Source: Drosophila persimilis
Lineage: Eukaryota > Arthropoda > Insecta > Diptera > Drosophilidae
NCBI RefSeq assembly: GCF_003286085.1
Contig: NW_020825288.1
Coordinates: 15,128,001 to 15,192,000, forward strand
Direction: 5' to 3'
Length of the DNA: 64,000 nt
The notes below the pieces were generated by a model. That model ran no database searches, was not told the origin of the DNA, and saw only the letters and a list, made by a program, of their open reading frames with translations. This document shows, in pieces, positions 23,307 to 37,800 of the stretch. Numbering within the stretch: position 1 is the stretch's first letter; the number at the start of each line of letters is the position of its first letter. The translations under genes and the position numbers were made by a program.

Positions 23307-25829
23307 ATGCGCCCACCCGTAAGCTGGTGGAGAGGGTGCTGTCACGTCTCATCCATATCGTCGCCAGTATTCGATGGCATTTCAACGAGCAATAGTTGTA
23401 TTCGATTGTCCACTTTCTGATTGCATTTACATAATTCTTGTTTCATTTATCATCATTCGGCGAGCACATTGGCATCAGCAGAATGCTGGCCCAATTGATG
23501 TTCTATTCATTTTACCAATAAATCTGATTACACACCATTGTGCATATTCTATTTGGTATATATATACGTAACTTTTTAATTGAAATTTAATTTCAGGAAA
23601 TGGTAATAATAAAACAAATGAACCGAACGAAAAGTCGAATGCTTGATTAAATTACAAAAAAAGGAAAAAATAAGTCGTTTACGACTGACCCAATCAATTT
23701 AAATCGAACAATTTTCTAAGCACTTGAATTTCGATTGTAATCCTTTTTTATTTTATTCAATTATGATATATAACAGAATCAACTCAAATTCTTGTGTTTT
23801 CAAAAACCATAAGTCCATGTCTAATTGAATGAATCTATGAATAAGTGCCTCGAATCGATATTGACCTTTTCGGTACACTTTCGAAGGCTCAGACATTCCA
23901 GCAGCTGTACTGTTGAAGGTTGTTTCAGTATCGAATAATTGACATGGTAACCAGCCATGTAATGTTCTGGTCTGAACGATTAAACTCATTTCATGGGTAT
24001 AATGGTATGATTTTCCTTTGGCACGCCGTGATCCCCATGGATCTCTGTGTGATCCCATTAATCAATGTTGAATTGATAAATATTGATTACATTTTCAATA
24101 GCTTTGTCATTTGTCCATGGCTAATTTTATGCCTGACAAAACCCACCATTCAAGCTTCTAACCCAATCATTTAATTGGAATTAGAGCTGGCCTTCAGCGC
24201 GGGAGAGTGAATGGGAGCGGGAGTGGGAGTGTGGCCCCACTTGTCAATCACTTCTCCCGTCCTTAATGTGTGACGCACCGGCCACTCGGGTCACTGCCGC
24301 CTTGACGGGCCAATTAGTTCAGTGAAAGAGTTGAGAAACGAGGACAAGAGCACTGAAAAGTACTCTGGAAGGGAAATCATTCAATCAATTTGTGACCAGA
24401 ATTCGACCCAGGGAAACATTCCATTTTTTCCATAATTAATAGCCCGGCAATAGCCAGCAAGCAGGCGATGGCCCACGGCCCTGATGCACTAAGGGGTAGG
24501 TAATCTAATGGCATTTTAATTACTATTTGAAACGCAAAAGGGCAAAAGACCTAAAAACAATATCAAGGCTTCGACTCGGCTCGATTCCATTTTCAGCCCA
24601 GAACACAGAATACACGAGTATGTGTATGTACGTCCATATTCTCTGTTGTTGGTGTTGTGGCAGCGTTACGAATGGGCGAGCTATAAATTATCAGAGCCAT
24701 ACTAGTGTCCATCACGTTGAAATGCTTGAATTTTTCATCGCTTGCATTTCAATTTCATGGGCAGCCATTAAAATTGACAGCCCACACACAAACACACACA
24801 CTGACATACTGGCACTGACACCCTCCCTCGCAATGTGTTGATGTGAGGGGCGGCAGAGAAAGAGAGACAAAGAGAGAGCTTAAAAATATTGAAATGTCGT
24901 GTCTACGAGCAGAATGCCCCAAAGGGTTTGCCCAAAAAATGACTCGAACCAGATTCGGCTTATCCTCTTATTTCTAACACTCGGTATTCGAGCTACAAAG
25001 AATACCCCCTTGAACTGTATATCTTCTTGATCAGGATTAACAGGGTAGGATTCCGCTCCTTCAATTGTGGCTCCCATTGTAATGGGGAATTTTGACTTTG
25101 AATTAATATGGCTATATAGATCTCTGAAGATTCGAGTACCAGGTATCTTCTGGTCGTAATACTCGACCCCTTTCGCTCTTAGTTATTTTCCCTGTTCAGC
25201 TGTTGTCAAATTTTCTGTGTTTCCCTTTTGTGCTGCCATTTTTTTCTGGTCCCAATTTTGTCTTTGTTGCTGCTCTCTCTTTCTATTTTTTGTTTTTTTT
25301 ACAATCCCAGCGCGATTGAGTTTCCGTCGTCGTCGCCTCTTCTTCTGAGGCTCTCATCTGCTCTTTTCGCTGCTCGTTTTGTGCAATAATTTCCCTGCGT
25401 TCCCTTTTCCGCTGCCGCTGCCACTGCCACTGCCTTAAAAGCATGTTGCATAATTTACGCGCTGCGAGCTGCCAAACATGGGGGCCTGGAGTGGCGGGAG
25501 GGACTTCAGTGGAAGAGGGTTCAGCTGATGATTTGCTTTTTGCTTGGTTTTGGGATTTAGATTCGGGTTCCGGATCGAGTTTGAGTTCGGGTTGGGGTCC
25601 GGTTGGGTTCTGGGCCCACACGCACATTAAAATGTTTCTTTGCATTTCTGATTTGTGGCTGCAACAACTGCCGCTTCCCCCACGGCAGTTGCTGCTGCCC
25701 AACCAACAACCGAAAAATTCGGCAGAGCCATCATTTAGAGTCAAACTGGGCGTGGAAGCGGCTAATGTCATCGGGCATTACCCATTCATGGCCTGGTGAT
25801 CCCAGAAGGAATTAGAAAGCATTGGGAGA

Positions 25830-27215
25830 GGCATTTACTAGCTGGCTGACTGGCTAATTGATTGAAAGACTGATGTACTGACTGAACTAATGGCTACATA
25901 TGACATGTGTATCTGACTGAATACACAACTCTTTAACTATCCGACTTGACTGAATGAAAGGAGTACTGACTCATTTATGAATCATTGGAAAATTGGCTTG
26001 ACTGAAGGATGTCTGGCAGATTGGTTGATTGAATAAGTCTTGAATAGCTACGTTACGGTCTGACCAGCAGACTAATTGCAGTATTGATCGACGGATTAAT
26101 TCATTGAACGATTTAGTGGCAAACCAATTTTCGGGCTTATTGACTTATTCACTGTTCGACTATACGGTACAGATAAAGAGAGGGCTGGACATTCTCTATG
26201 ACGAAGTGAATATCGGATCTAAGGATTGACTGACTGAGTGGCCTGAAGGATTAAGTGATGGACAAATTGGCTGCATGACTTTCTGATAGCTCGACGAGCT
26301 ATCGAGCTCTACATTTACACCCCATATTCAGTCAGTACACATGTGAGTTTATGATTTATGTAAGCTATACGAGATTTTCCATAGATGATCAGATGACTGC
26401 CCATGCTCTCTCGCTGTCTTGTCTGTTAATTCTTGCACTTCGCTTATTCCCCTTCCACCCAATCACCTATTTGATTAGAATTTTAATCTGTTTCCACTCC
26501 TCTCAGTCTTAGCATTAAATAAAACAATTTGGCTTATTTTAAATTTATTCTTGGAAATAGAATAGAACAAAATCGCAGTACTGCAGGTTCAAGCTCATGC
26601 CACTTGAACAACAATTTGTGCCTGTTGAGGGGCAATAGGATACAACCACAAGAAAGTCACGGGGCAAGAAGCTTGGGCGTTTAGATAATTTCATCGAGAC
26701 GGATTGTAAGAAGCTGCCAGATAAGAGCTCTCCAAAACGTCTGCATCCCTGACTGAAAAGACTGAAAAATTCAGTAAAATTCAAAAATCAAAAAACCAAA
26801 CTAAATTTCAATTTAATATTGTTGTCAAGTGCGGCAGTAACCAAATAATCTATAAATGTATTGCCACACTAGAGAAATACCGAATGTACGGCCACTGAGA
26901 AAAGCATGGAGATCGAAAAGAAAGTCGTGTCCGTAGAAGTAAGTATACAGTTAAGAGTACATCCAAGTATTTTAACTTTGTTTCACTCTCCCAAATGTAA
27001 AACAGATAAATTTAGAGCCGCGGCCCGTGCCACGGCTCACAAGGTTCCCCCTTGTTTTCAGAAAAAAGTAGAACGGCATGACTTTCTGACTGATGGACTT
27101 AATAACCAACTGGCGAAGTGTCGAGGTATCCGACTTATTGACCTGATTATTAACCAAGTGACGGACTGTCGCGGTATCAGCCTGATTGACTGGCTGACTG
27201 ATTTATTCAGTGATT
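25830..27215. repeat. Cryptic GACTGA/TTGA-type simple sequence, two patches
   Basis: Between about 25840 and 26290, and again at 27080-27215, the sequence is saturated with scrambled copies of TGACTGA, TTGACTGA, CTGACTGG and GATTGA without a regular period. It has no coding potential. It looks like old, slippage-generated cryptic simple sequence. Confidence 0.55.
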
Positions 27216-28491
27216 GACATATTTGGATTTGCATACGCCTGCTTCTCGATTGATTTATGCCAGTGCCAAATATCAGCTAATCGTCCTGCGGCCTTCCAAT
27301 ATGTCACATCAACGCTGACCCACAAAGCTGTTGGGTTATGGTATTACCCTCTAGGCACCGCCTCTGGGGACTTTGCTGTACACCCGGCGGGCTGCCAGTC
27401 GCGAACGGAATTGAAACACTGAAATTCTGGGCGCTAAACTTTATAATTAATTACATTCGCATAATAAACGAACTTAAATATGAAAATGAAGTGCAAATAC
27501 GAGTACGGGCAGCACCGCCAGCAAATGGAGGGGCTTTGATTGAAGAGGGGAAGAGGATGGTTAGCATTCTTGTTCGTGGTTCGAACTTGTTTATGCAACA
27601 AAGCAGGCCTTAACGACACCCACAAAACGACATTTTAATGCCGCTTTCACGGAAATCATTTGCGCAAAATCAATTTCAATTTACAGAGCGAAAAATTGTC
27701 AAGACAGCAGGGGAAAAACTAAGGAAAGTTGGGAAAGAGGAAGACGGGAATCGGAAGCAGCATTAGCCGCTCCGTCCTGATGGCTGATATCGTGTCACTG
27801 CGGTTTCGCCGGATAATTTGTTTGCTCTTCTGCATGTCATGCTGTGAAATTCATTTTAAATACTAAATAACCAAACACCTAACACACATTTGGAGCAAAT
27901 CACACTCGTTCATCATCAGCACACTCCCGGGCAAGTGAATGGGTATATTCAATCGTATATTGAAAATAATTCAAGGTAAATTGGAGGAAATACCTATGTA
28001 GATGTCATTCCAGTCTATTCGTGTATCACAGAAAATTATTTTATTTCAGTTTCAGAATTAACTGATCGAATATAAATATAATGTCAAGGAGCTCGATATA
28101 TTATATAGTCTCTTTGGTAAAATTAAAATCTTGTCCTATCCATCTTCAAGAGATCCGAAACTAGCCTTCCATCCTTGTTTATTTTACTGAACAAGTCCTC
28201 CTAGTACAAGCATAATACAATATTTTGAGCCTATTTATGTGAGGCATGCCGTATGCAACACGAAACTTTGATTTAGTGAGCCACATGAGCCGTACAATTT
28301 GGGCTCTCTCTCTCTCTGTTGGGGCGTAGTATGTTCCGTGTGTCGGGCCAACAAATAATAGAATTTGTCTGTTTATAGCCGTGACAGGTTCTGGCCCAAG
28401 CGCAGGATAATGTGCACGTCAGAGAGATGTGGGCCAGGCTTAGTTGTGGCATGACTGCTGCGGCCACGTCTGCCACAAGCGCTCTCCGCCT

Positions 28492-28522
28492 ATCTCTCTC
28501 TCTCTCCCTCTCTCTCTCTCTC
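28492..28522. repeat. (CT)n microsatellite
   Basis: An almost pure CT dinucleotide run interrupted once by CCC. A shorter CT run sits at 28302-28316. On the minus strand these are GA repeats, the type bound by GAGA factor in flies. Confidence 0.85.
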
Positions 28523-31500
28523 ATTGTTCCCCTGATAGGCGCACGTTACGCGTATCATCATCAATCAAGACGGAACGGAACTGATCTGATATGCATGTTA
28601 TATGTGAAGCTGGGGCATTTGCAAACGACGCTCTCGGGCATCCAAATTTGTAGGCACGAACCGAAAGGTCCTTCCTCTGGGGAGATGGGACATTCAAGTG
28701 TCTCGAGCTCTACGGTAATATTATTCACATTTGTATTTATTTGATTCTGAGTAGGGCATTCCGAGGGGACTGTATCCTAATTTATAGAGAAGCAGTATTA
28801 TTTTGTGGGGCTAATTTAGTATTATTATAATTTGATTTATTAAGGTATTGGTTTTGTCTCTTAACTCTAGCGGTTTGGGTGTATTACCATTTTAGTTAGT
28901 TATAATAAAAGTCTTAGATACCTTAAATGCTATGGGAGTACAAAATCTGTGGTCTTTTTGCTCTCACATCTCCATGGCTATTATCAGCTCTTAGCGTGAT
29001 AAGTTATCCTTATCCTCTTATTTTCGCACCTCCACAGTCCACACAATCACTGAAGTGGAAGGCAAATAGTACGAAATGTGGTTAAATTAATGCATCAGTG
29101 TGGCAAGGGCACTCGAAATTGTTGCCCAGATTGCTTTCGTGGCAGGTTTCAAAATGGAGAAACTACTCAAATATGTTGTCTGTCTCCGTGTGCGTGAGTT
29201 TGGCAGTGCGTGTGTGTGTGTGTGTGTGCACTTAAAAATTCCATTGCCTGCTTTCAGGCTGCATTCGGTTAAAGTAGAAGCAAAGGCTACGGAAAAGGCA
29301 AAGCGACTCGGGCCAAAGCCTATGCAAATGTGATCCGAGAGCGGGCTTCCAAGCCAGTCATGGTAATTGAATCACACTGCGAGTTGTAAGCGAGTTGTAA
29401 TGCACCCCCGAGCCGAGTCCCCGCACAAAGCCCCCCGGGCTAGCCATTAGAAAAGTGCACAAGTGGGGGACATGGTATAGGGGCTGAGTGTTCGTGTTTG
29501 ACAAACAGCATTTCAATGCTTTCAACGCACACGCAAACTAACAAACAAACAAATAACAAATATCATTACAGCTACTCGCAAATGTATGCAAACGGCAGGC
29601 TGACAAGCATGAAAACACACAGCCATCACAAAATATTCGTGGACCCTCCACAGCCAAGTCTTTGGTCTCTCAGATCTCTAAAGTGGAGAGTAATTGTTTC
29701 CAAAGCCAAATCGTTACTGAATTTAATGTGATTTTTGTTATAAATTAAACGTTTGGTCTATCCTTAATACAATGCTGTATTTTGATACAGCTTGTCTGTC
29801 GTTTAGGTGTGTACGAATAACTTTTGGCCCGACTGTATATTTATATGTATATGTATGTCATGTACACTTGAAAGGATATAAAAGCCTGCGACGACAACTT
29901 ACATACATAAAAGATGAAGAAAAATTGCATATAAATACGGAAAACACATCAGTGGGTTTCGGGAAGGGGTACACCGCATACCGCATACCGTACACCATAT
30001 ATGTACGTGCAAAGATGGAGATGGAGATGAGAGAGCTGCTTGCGATTGACAAGTGGTTGTATGTATGGGAGACAAGCGCCCAACCGCTCTTCGATTGAAC
30101 CAAGCGTATACGTAATTTATGCATCAGCGTGCACATACACACACAGACGTACATATACGTATAATGTATGCATAAATATCATCTTGGCCGCCGCATACAT
30201 CTTCATTCAATACACATACGTACACACATAACCCTTGTCGCAAGCATTTTCGCGTTGATAGCAACAACAATAACTGTGAAATAGCATTACCAACAAAAAG
30301 AATGTCATCGTATGAAGAGGCGAAAAGGCGAAGACAGTGTGGTCTGGTGTGCGGGTGTGGTTAAGGGACTAGCGACAAACTCACAAAAGTCACCAGCGGC
30401 TGGATCACGTACCGAAGGGAGATTCGCTTAACCCTTTACCAAAAAGTCACTAGCGGAATATTAACAGAAATCCGCAAGCTAAAATATCTGCTTTGATTCG
30501 TAAAAAGGTCGTGTGTAATTGATGAGAAGATGAGACTTGTTCGGAACTATTTAAAATACTATAATGGTATCTTAGAGATGCAGAATGGGATGCGGCATTG
30601 AGCGATTCCTCGTTTTATAACCGGCACTCTTTATGTGTATCTTTAACCATTAGTCTTACACATACATCTATACAGTATAGTAGGTATATATATAAAATCC
30701 AATAATTTTCACGTCATAAGAGGTTGCTAAAAAAATTAAAAGAATCTGAGCAGTCGCTATCGTATATCCGGACTACTGCAATGTACAATTTTCCCCTCTT
30801 TTCTTCTTTTTTTTACTCCGCTTTTTCCTCGTTTTTTTCCTTCTTTTTCACGCTTTTGGACAGCATCGTGCTGGCAGAGGTCCACTCTGCATGTTTTAAG
30901 CTTTTCTTATCTGTCTTTGTCAGGCCTGTCGCCTGATCGCCTTTGCTTTCATTTTTTCTCCGCTCCTTTTCAGCCCTGCCTCCTTTTCAGCCTTTGCTCT
31001 ATTTTATTGTTTTTGCAAGGAGCTGTCATGAAAAGTTTGCCTTCAAAGGGTTAAGGCTGTTACATTTTGCTGCATTCTATTTTTGCGTTTAAATGTTGTT
31101 GCACTTTACAAGATTCTGTAGCTACATGAGAAGCAAGACTTTCAGCAGCAGCAACAGCACTAGCATCAGCAGCTGCTCCAACGGTTCTATTGACATTGCG
31201 TAAACTTTGAACTGCTGGTGGGAGAGGGGGCGACGTGGGGAAAGGCGGTGAGAGCCGAGCGTTGGCGGAGTACATTTGTGGGGTAATCTTTGCATGCACA
31301 ATGAACTCTCGATGACGTCGCGTGTGTGCTCGCGGCCTATCTGGCGGCCACAGTGGGAGGCAACATTCTGCAGCCGCGTGCAACACAAACAAGAATGAAG
31401 GAGTAGCTTCAGGGGTAGAAGCTTTCATACCCTTCTATATCTATTGGGTAGTCACATGTTTAAGTATCATGTACAAATTTTTAAAGTTTTATTGAATATT

Positions 31501-34040
31501 TTTTAAATTGATATTATATTATACTGGCCCGATCTTGGAGGCTTCTCCGGATGAAACAGATAGACTGCCCCTCTCTGAAATAGTACATTCCTATGCAAAA
31601 TCAGAACACCCTCTGCCAGGGCACCACAAGCCGTAGAGATCGAGGAGACCCTCATAGAGGGCGTAGGGAGCATGTGAACGATGTAGTAGGTGTATAAAAG
31701 CCAAGGGCCGATGCGTGGGCGAGGCCCGTTTACCCTGCAATTAAAAGTCTAGCAGGAAAACAAATGCGCTGCAATTTGCAACTCGTTGGCCACGTCGGCA
31801 TCAGGCTGCAAAACCTAATTAACGTGAATGAGACAAGCAGGATTACCGGCCGGCCAAAATCAATGTCCAGTCTAAACGCGCCGCCAATAGCAGCCCAATT
31901 GTTCCAGTCCGATTACTTCCAATTAGTGATTTCATGGAGTAGTATACCGTCCGGAATAATTCGAGTTTAATATGAAATTAATACAATTCCTACCGATTTT
32001 TATAAAGATTCACCCTGACATGGTCCCAAAGCTTCAAAGAGGAATAATTTCCACCTTTATTTTCTTTCATTTGGGAGAGTGTTTGTGGAGATGAATATCG
32101 AAGGATTAAGCTTCCTTTGAAATTCGGTTCGAAATCCTCGGTCGACCCAAATTCATTTGGCCGTGCTATTGGTTCCATTTTCGGGAGCTGAAATTAATTT
32201 GATGTGGTATTACGATTCCAACATCCCCACATACACAAATCTGGCATACTTTTTTCTGTTTTTAGCTCAAAATTTCAACCACAATTCACGCTAAATAGTT
32301 TGTAAATAATTTAGTCAAAGGAACCAACCTTTCCAGCAACTCAACTCAATGTTCGTTTCAATTTTGCATACATTGATTATTTATTATTTGTTTAATCAAC
32401 GTGTACATACACAAAAATAAATAAACTCTTAGAGAACATTTTTATCAATATCTAACTATGTTAAACCAAATATTTTGAGCAAATAAAAAAGAAAACTTCT
32501 AGTGTAGAAATCCACTTTCAAACGAGTGTAAATAAGACTGCATTTGTGCGTATGTATGTATTTTATTTGTTTTAGATTTAGGAACCATTTTATTGATGGA
32601 AAAATATGTGTGTGCATCTAATCAATTTCATGAAAAATCAGACGGAAAGTTTGAGTCGAGGAATACGTGCCGCGACATTAAGATAGTCAGTACTAAAAGT
32701 CTATAGGCGGGAGAGTAATTGATTTACTCGGGCTATAATAGTGATTGGGCCGCAACCAGATTCTTAAATTACAAATAATTCTTTGCAGGCCTGCTTTTAG
32801 TGGCCTTCTTTAAACAGAATGCAGAAACAACAACATTTGAACTACTAAAACAAATGAAAAGCCACAAGAATTCATATTAGCTGATTGATAAAAGCCCAGT
32901 TATGGCCATTGAACTTTATGTAGAGATACTTATATACGCATTATCCAAGAATCTCGACCACATTCGGCGGGCACTCAAGGGTCTCTGGTTACCACCTCGG
33001 CTTTAGTGCCTTGATTACCAATGCAATCCGCAAACGAGCTGACATCGCCAGTCGGCCCTACCTGCTGCCAAAACACAAAAAGGCGCACTCAAAGTGCCCA
33101 TAAAACACTTACACTCACTCGCACTCGCACTCGTACTCGCACGTACACTCAGGAGTACAGTAACTGGGGAATGGGAATAATTAAATATGAAAACATATGT
33201 ATGTTTCCCCATTGTTTTTCACAGAGCCCCGGCAAGGGAGGAGGAAAATCAATATAAACCCCCGATTCGGAGTCCTTTTACTATATTTACTACGAGTGCG
33301 AGGAGATAGGCTGGGCCCAGGCCCAGCTGCATTGGGTAATTTGTATTTAAGCAAGTTAAGTAAATCAGCTGACGAGTCGGCGAACGCAAATCGTCAAATA
33401 TTTATAAGCCCCGGGTTGAGCACGAAGGAGCGACAGAGACGAGGGGCCCTAGTGGTATCGTCAATTATGAGAATTATGAGCAGTGAATGCGTCATAGTAA
33501 GGGCTGTTCAAGCTCATCCACCGCCTCCTGCTGCCTTGCCCCCACCACCACCATCTCCACCGTCATCTCCCCTGGCAATTGCGTCAGCAGTTAATTTTTA
33601 TGTATTTTTAAAGCGCTGCCAGCCCCCCTTGACTGGCTTAATAAGTAGGCCCTGGCATATTAACGGCCATGAGCGACAAGCAAGATAAATACTCGTATCA
33701 AGCCGAAGTCTGAGCGAGACAAGAGATAGACCCTCGATACACAACTTGACAATGAGTACAAATTTATGCACTTCACTCGAGTGCTGCCCGAAAAAAAAAT
33801 ACACAAACGAGCAAAGGAGCACAGCACGGCGAAACAAGAGAGGACGCTTTCAACGGGAATTCCGACTACGAGGATACCCGCTACCGATACTCGGAATAGT
33901 TTATTTCGTAAGAGAATCTCAAAATGCATATAATTTAAACAAGGATAAAATGATAACATCATCACAAGGAGAACTGGCTTGCCATTACAAACTTGGGTCG
34001 CTAAAAATTATAAATTGAGTGATTTCAAAATCGCATTTTT
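28523..34040. other. Gene-free stretch
   Basis: No supported coding exon or RNA gene was seen. A CAG/CAA-rich patch lies at 31137-31175, GT runs are near 29213-29229, and a CACTCGTACTCGC repeat is near 33112-33150. The rest is ordinary AT-rich sequence. Confidence 0.35.
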
Positions 34041-34331
34041 TGGCACATACAAGGGTGAGGTTCGATAAGGGAGGGCGTTGCGACTAGCCCAATTTGTTGT
34101 TCTTAAGTAGGTACATCTTTCATATAAACGTGTGTGAAGTTTCATTTCAATCCGTCAGTTTATTCTTTTTTTAGAAATTATTAAGTATCGACGTGTCGCA
34201 GTACTTTTTTACAACGGAAAAAAGGAAGTAACGCACAGTGATTGAAATTTTTATTTTTGGAAAGTTTAAAAGCAAAGGACATTCATGAACGAATATTGGA
34301 AGTGTATGAGGTCTATAAGGTCTCTTGTACT
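34041..34331 (+). mobile_element. Degenerate Tc1/mariner-type transposon remnant (5' part)
   Basis: At 34245-34331 a short open stretch reads KFLFLESLKAKDIHERILEV and ends at a stop. This resembles the N-terminal helix-turn-helix of mariner-like transposases. About 200 bp upstream is text resembling a mariner 5' end (AAGGGTGAGGTTCGATAAGGG near 34051). A TGA lies directly before the open stretch and no catalytic DDE region follows, so this is a truncated, dead 5' fragment. The family assignment is by eye. Confidence 0.45.
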
Positions 34332-34826
34332 TAAGCAGAGAATGGTGATCTGAATATTATTCTATTCAAAGTCGTCCTCTGTATACCATATACAATACGA
34401 GTACATATGTACATATGTAGTAATTTAGAGCGTATGCATTATGGAATACAATTTGTATGCTTCAGCTCTTAGGAACTTATAATCTGTGGTTCCGATGGTT
34501 CTTGCACTCGACTGTTGAGGCCTTTTACCCGTGCACGTCAGGTGTTTTGGGTGAATATGAGGGCATACCCTTGCACTCTACGTATAAGTAATAGGTACAT
34601 ATAAGAAGAGAAACTTTTTCACAGCGACAGCAAAATCTTTGTTGGTGTTATCAGCGTTTAATTAAACCATGTGTGAGTGCGAGAAAAAAGGAAATAAGGC
34701 AAAAAAAAAGAGAAAGAAAATAGAGGAGAGCAAAGCTCATTTCCAACGCACTCGAGAGTGCAGCAAGTGCGGGGTAAGAAGAGAAGAGCAAGGATGTTGT
34801 CGATATGCCAAGATAAAGCCAGCAAA

Positions 34827-34870
34827 TTGTTGTTGTTGTTGTTGTTGTCGTTGTGGTTGTGGTGGTGGTG
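34827..34870. repeat. (TTG)n trinucleotide repeat
   Basis: About eight TTG/TCG units run into a GGT/GTG tail. It lies in a gene-free region. Confidence 0.8.
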
Positions 34871-37800
34871 TATCTTGAAATCCATGCACAGACAATTACA
34901 AGAAGAGTGAAGAACGAGGAGGAATAATAGAGGAAATGAAGGCTTCTCCCCTCTGCATTATGTTCTTGCCCCATTATTGTTTCTTCTTTTTACGTGCCCC
35001 CTACCACAAGAAAGCATCCGGCATCTGACTCATTTATACAATTGTTGCATTAGATAAATGTTCGCAATGGCTCGCCTGGCCCTGGCCCTGGCCCTGGCCT
35101 GGTCCTGTCACCCACTGAGAGCACTCAACTTACTCAGACGATAGCCAGAAGGCACTGGAATAAGTCTACCATTGAGAAAATATGGATTGTGGGGAAAACT
35201 CAGGTTCTGTGCTGATGAATTGCATTCAACCGTCCTTAAAAGTACGCAAAACACTTACGATAATGGAGTTCCCTCTATTCTATTGTCAGTTACCAAACAC
35301 CATGTGTTTTATACACATATTTCGAATCGTTTCTATTAAAGTTGGCAAACTGCTTCCTCTCAGTGTACCACAGTAGTGGCAGCAAAGGAAGAAGAGCCCT
35401 TCCAGGCACATATGTACTTATGTACGTTGATAGATTTGCATGCATGCCCAGGCCCAGGCTCAGTCCCGGATCCGGAAATGGAAGAGTGGCGGCGATGGAG
35501 ATGTGGATGTGGATATTTAGAAAGCTCGCTGATGGCATGTTTGCGGTACAGTGTGCAATGCGTTTTAATGAGTTTTTTGTTCTCCCGTAATTATTTTGCA
35601 GTCTGTTATACTTGTATGCGCAAATATACGCTTTCTCCAAGGACCGGCAATCAAGCCTCCAACCATTTTAATGAGAAAACGGAACATTTTCCGCAGCAAA
35701 CGAAACTCTTTCTCCAACAACCAACACTGCACTTGGTAATTGTGGGGAAATCGTTGCTCTTTTTATATATAAACGAAATAAATGAATGCTTGGGAATATG
35801 AAAAATGCACGAAACTGCAGGTCTATTAATCTTAAGTGAAAGTGGAAGTCCGGGAAATGTACTGCACACAATAATGATTTATTGTTGAACTCTCAAATTA
35901 ATCTGACGTGTCTTTTGCAGTTTGGAATTTATATTTGAGTTTTTGACTCTATTTAAAGAGTGAATTGCATTTGTCTGTCAGTTTTCCTTGACTTCAGGGA
36001 AAGCTACTCTTAATATTATGTTACTGTTTATGTCTACTCGGTTCATGGCTGATAAGAGCCAGAATTTGTGCCCTCCCCTCCCCAGTGAGCACAAAAGATA
36101 CTTGAATTTTCGTTTGAACAATTCATTGGCCGTCTCGGATTCCCTTCCCCCCTGTTTCTGTCAGCACAAAAGGTATGCAAATTGAGCAGAAATAACAAAT
36201 AAAATTGTTGCTAATAAATACAAATTGCTAATCCCTTTTGTTTTCGCTTCAATTGCCCTTACAAATTTCTCTCGAAGTAAGCAAAATCCCTCTTGGACAA
36301 ATATTTACAGTCAATAATCTACGACCTGCCCAATATCTGAATGAAATAATTTCATAAATCATAAATTACTATCGAGTGTGCTCTGATTAAGGCTGCTGCT
36401 GCCATTCTACGGCCATGCAATTAGTAAATTAAAATGCAAATGCAGATGCCGTGCAACAATGGGCTGATTCCGCTTCAGATTCAGATTCTGCAACAGTATA
36501 AATCGCCCCCACATGTTCGACTCGGGCATTATGTTGTTGCCATTTCATATTTACATTTGTAAAGTTGTAAAATAGTAAAATTGAACACATGCTGCCACTC
36601 CCCATTCCCATTCCCATCGCCATCCCCAACCCCAACCCCATCCCTTTGTGAGCCCATTTTGAGCGCTGCCTGCCTCGGGAGCTGCCACTGGAAAAGCATC
36701 TGTCTGGCCAACGTTCCGCCCAACTGGCAGACTGTCCAGCTGTCCAGAGCTGTCCCACATCCCTGCTATTGTATACATTAATTTGATTTAAAATGTACAG
36801 CCGCAGTCCCCGTCCTCATCCATCGCGAGGCATCGCTCTGGTGGCATGTCGTCCCTCCCTAAATTGCCATTTGTAAACAATTTGTGATTTGCGAAATTCC
36901 GCTGGCTGGCGGGCCATGACGGATGTTTGGTTAATTAAAACGCGATTAAAGGCATCGACAGACACGGCTGAATGTGCAAAAAAAAGATTCGCCGGCGTCA
37001 GGAAAATTTATTAAACGCCATTTATAACGATGTCAGCGATTTGGCACGACAGAATGTCCTGCTCCTCCTTCTGTGGCGTGTTTTCCTGCATCTCAATAAT
37101 ATTTACTTAATCCATGTTCACAGGGCACTTATTTGAATTAAAGTTGGCTTCGCTTCAAGTGCAATGACCCCGAGGGCTTCAACAAAATAATGAAATGATT
37201 TTTTAAGCACGAATCAAAAAATCAAATACGATGCTTTGGGAGACCCATTCAGCCTTGGAAATGCAATCATATTTTTGTAGTAATCTGATAATAATTTGGA
37301 GCTTAGTACCAAGTTCATTTAGTGGGTATTACGCATGCCTTTTATACATAATGGAGTCTCTGTATGTGAGTTTCTACCCAAAGAAGTTATTTCTGAATTA
37401 TATAAGATGTAAAAATAATTTTAATAGTACAATATTATACAAATATAGCCGTACTTATATTTATATTTCTATATTCTTCGTTTATTTCTGGTATTTGGAC
37501 CGGGGGGTAGCAGTAATTTTTGGGTTCACTTTAGCACAAGTAAAGTCTCTGCAAATTGTTTAATTCCTTGGCAAATCATAAGGGAATACTTGCATGTTTT
37601 TTGCATATGTAGCCGCATACCCTTCGCCTGTGGCATCTTATATTTTTTTTTTCATTATTCATAGCCCATATAATGGGATTCATGAATGATGTCATTGTTC
37701 AATGATAATATTACGTAAATCGTTGGGGCATTAACGTATATCGCTTATTCATATCATCCAGTGGTTTCGATTAAATCTGCTTGTGCAACAAAGACAAAGA

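Larger units (their letters stand above)
17658..25800. other. Gene-poor stretch rich in simple repeats
   Basis: No secure gene. It contains short-unit GC-rich repeats (for example GGCTCGGGCACGGG near 22503-22543 and AGAGC units at 21860-21892), a TTGTTGC run near 18490-18530, the perfect inverted repeat at 23261-23306, and a possible RS-rich last exon at 21307-21485. Its length and position suggest intergenic or intronic regulatory DNA, but I see no specific enhancer signature. Confidence 0.4.

Noticed and set aside
24960-25060. Possible further DINE-1 fragment (TTCTTGATCAG text)
   Set aside because: Only about ten bases match the family and the rest does not align by eye.
25283-25799. 162-codon minus and 118-codon plus frames over the same DNA
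   Set aside because: Both arise from simple-sequence GC-rich DNA (GGTTCGGG-type and CTGCCG-type repeats); neither has a domain.
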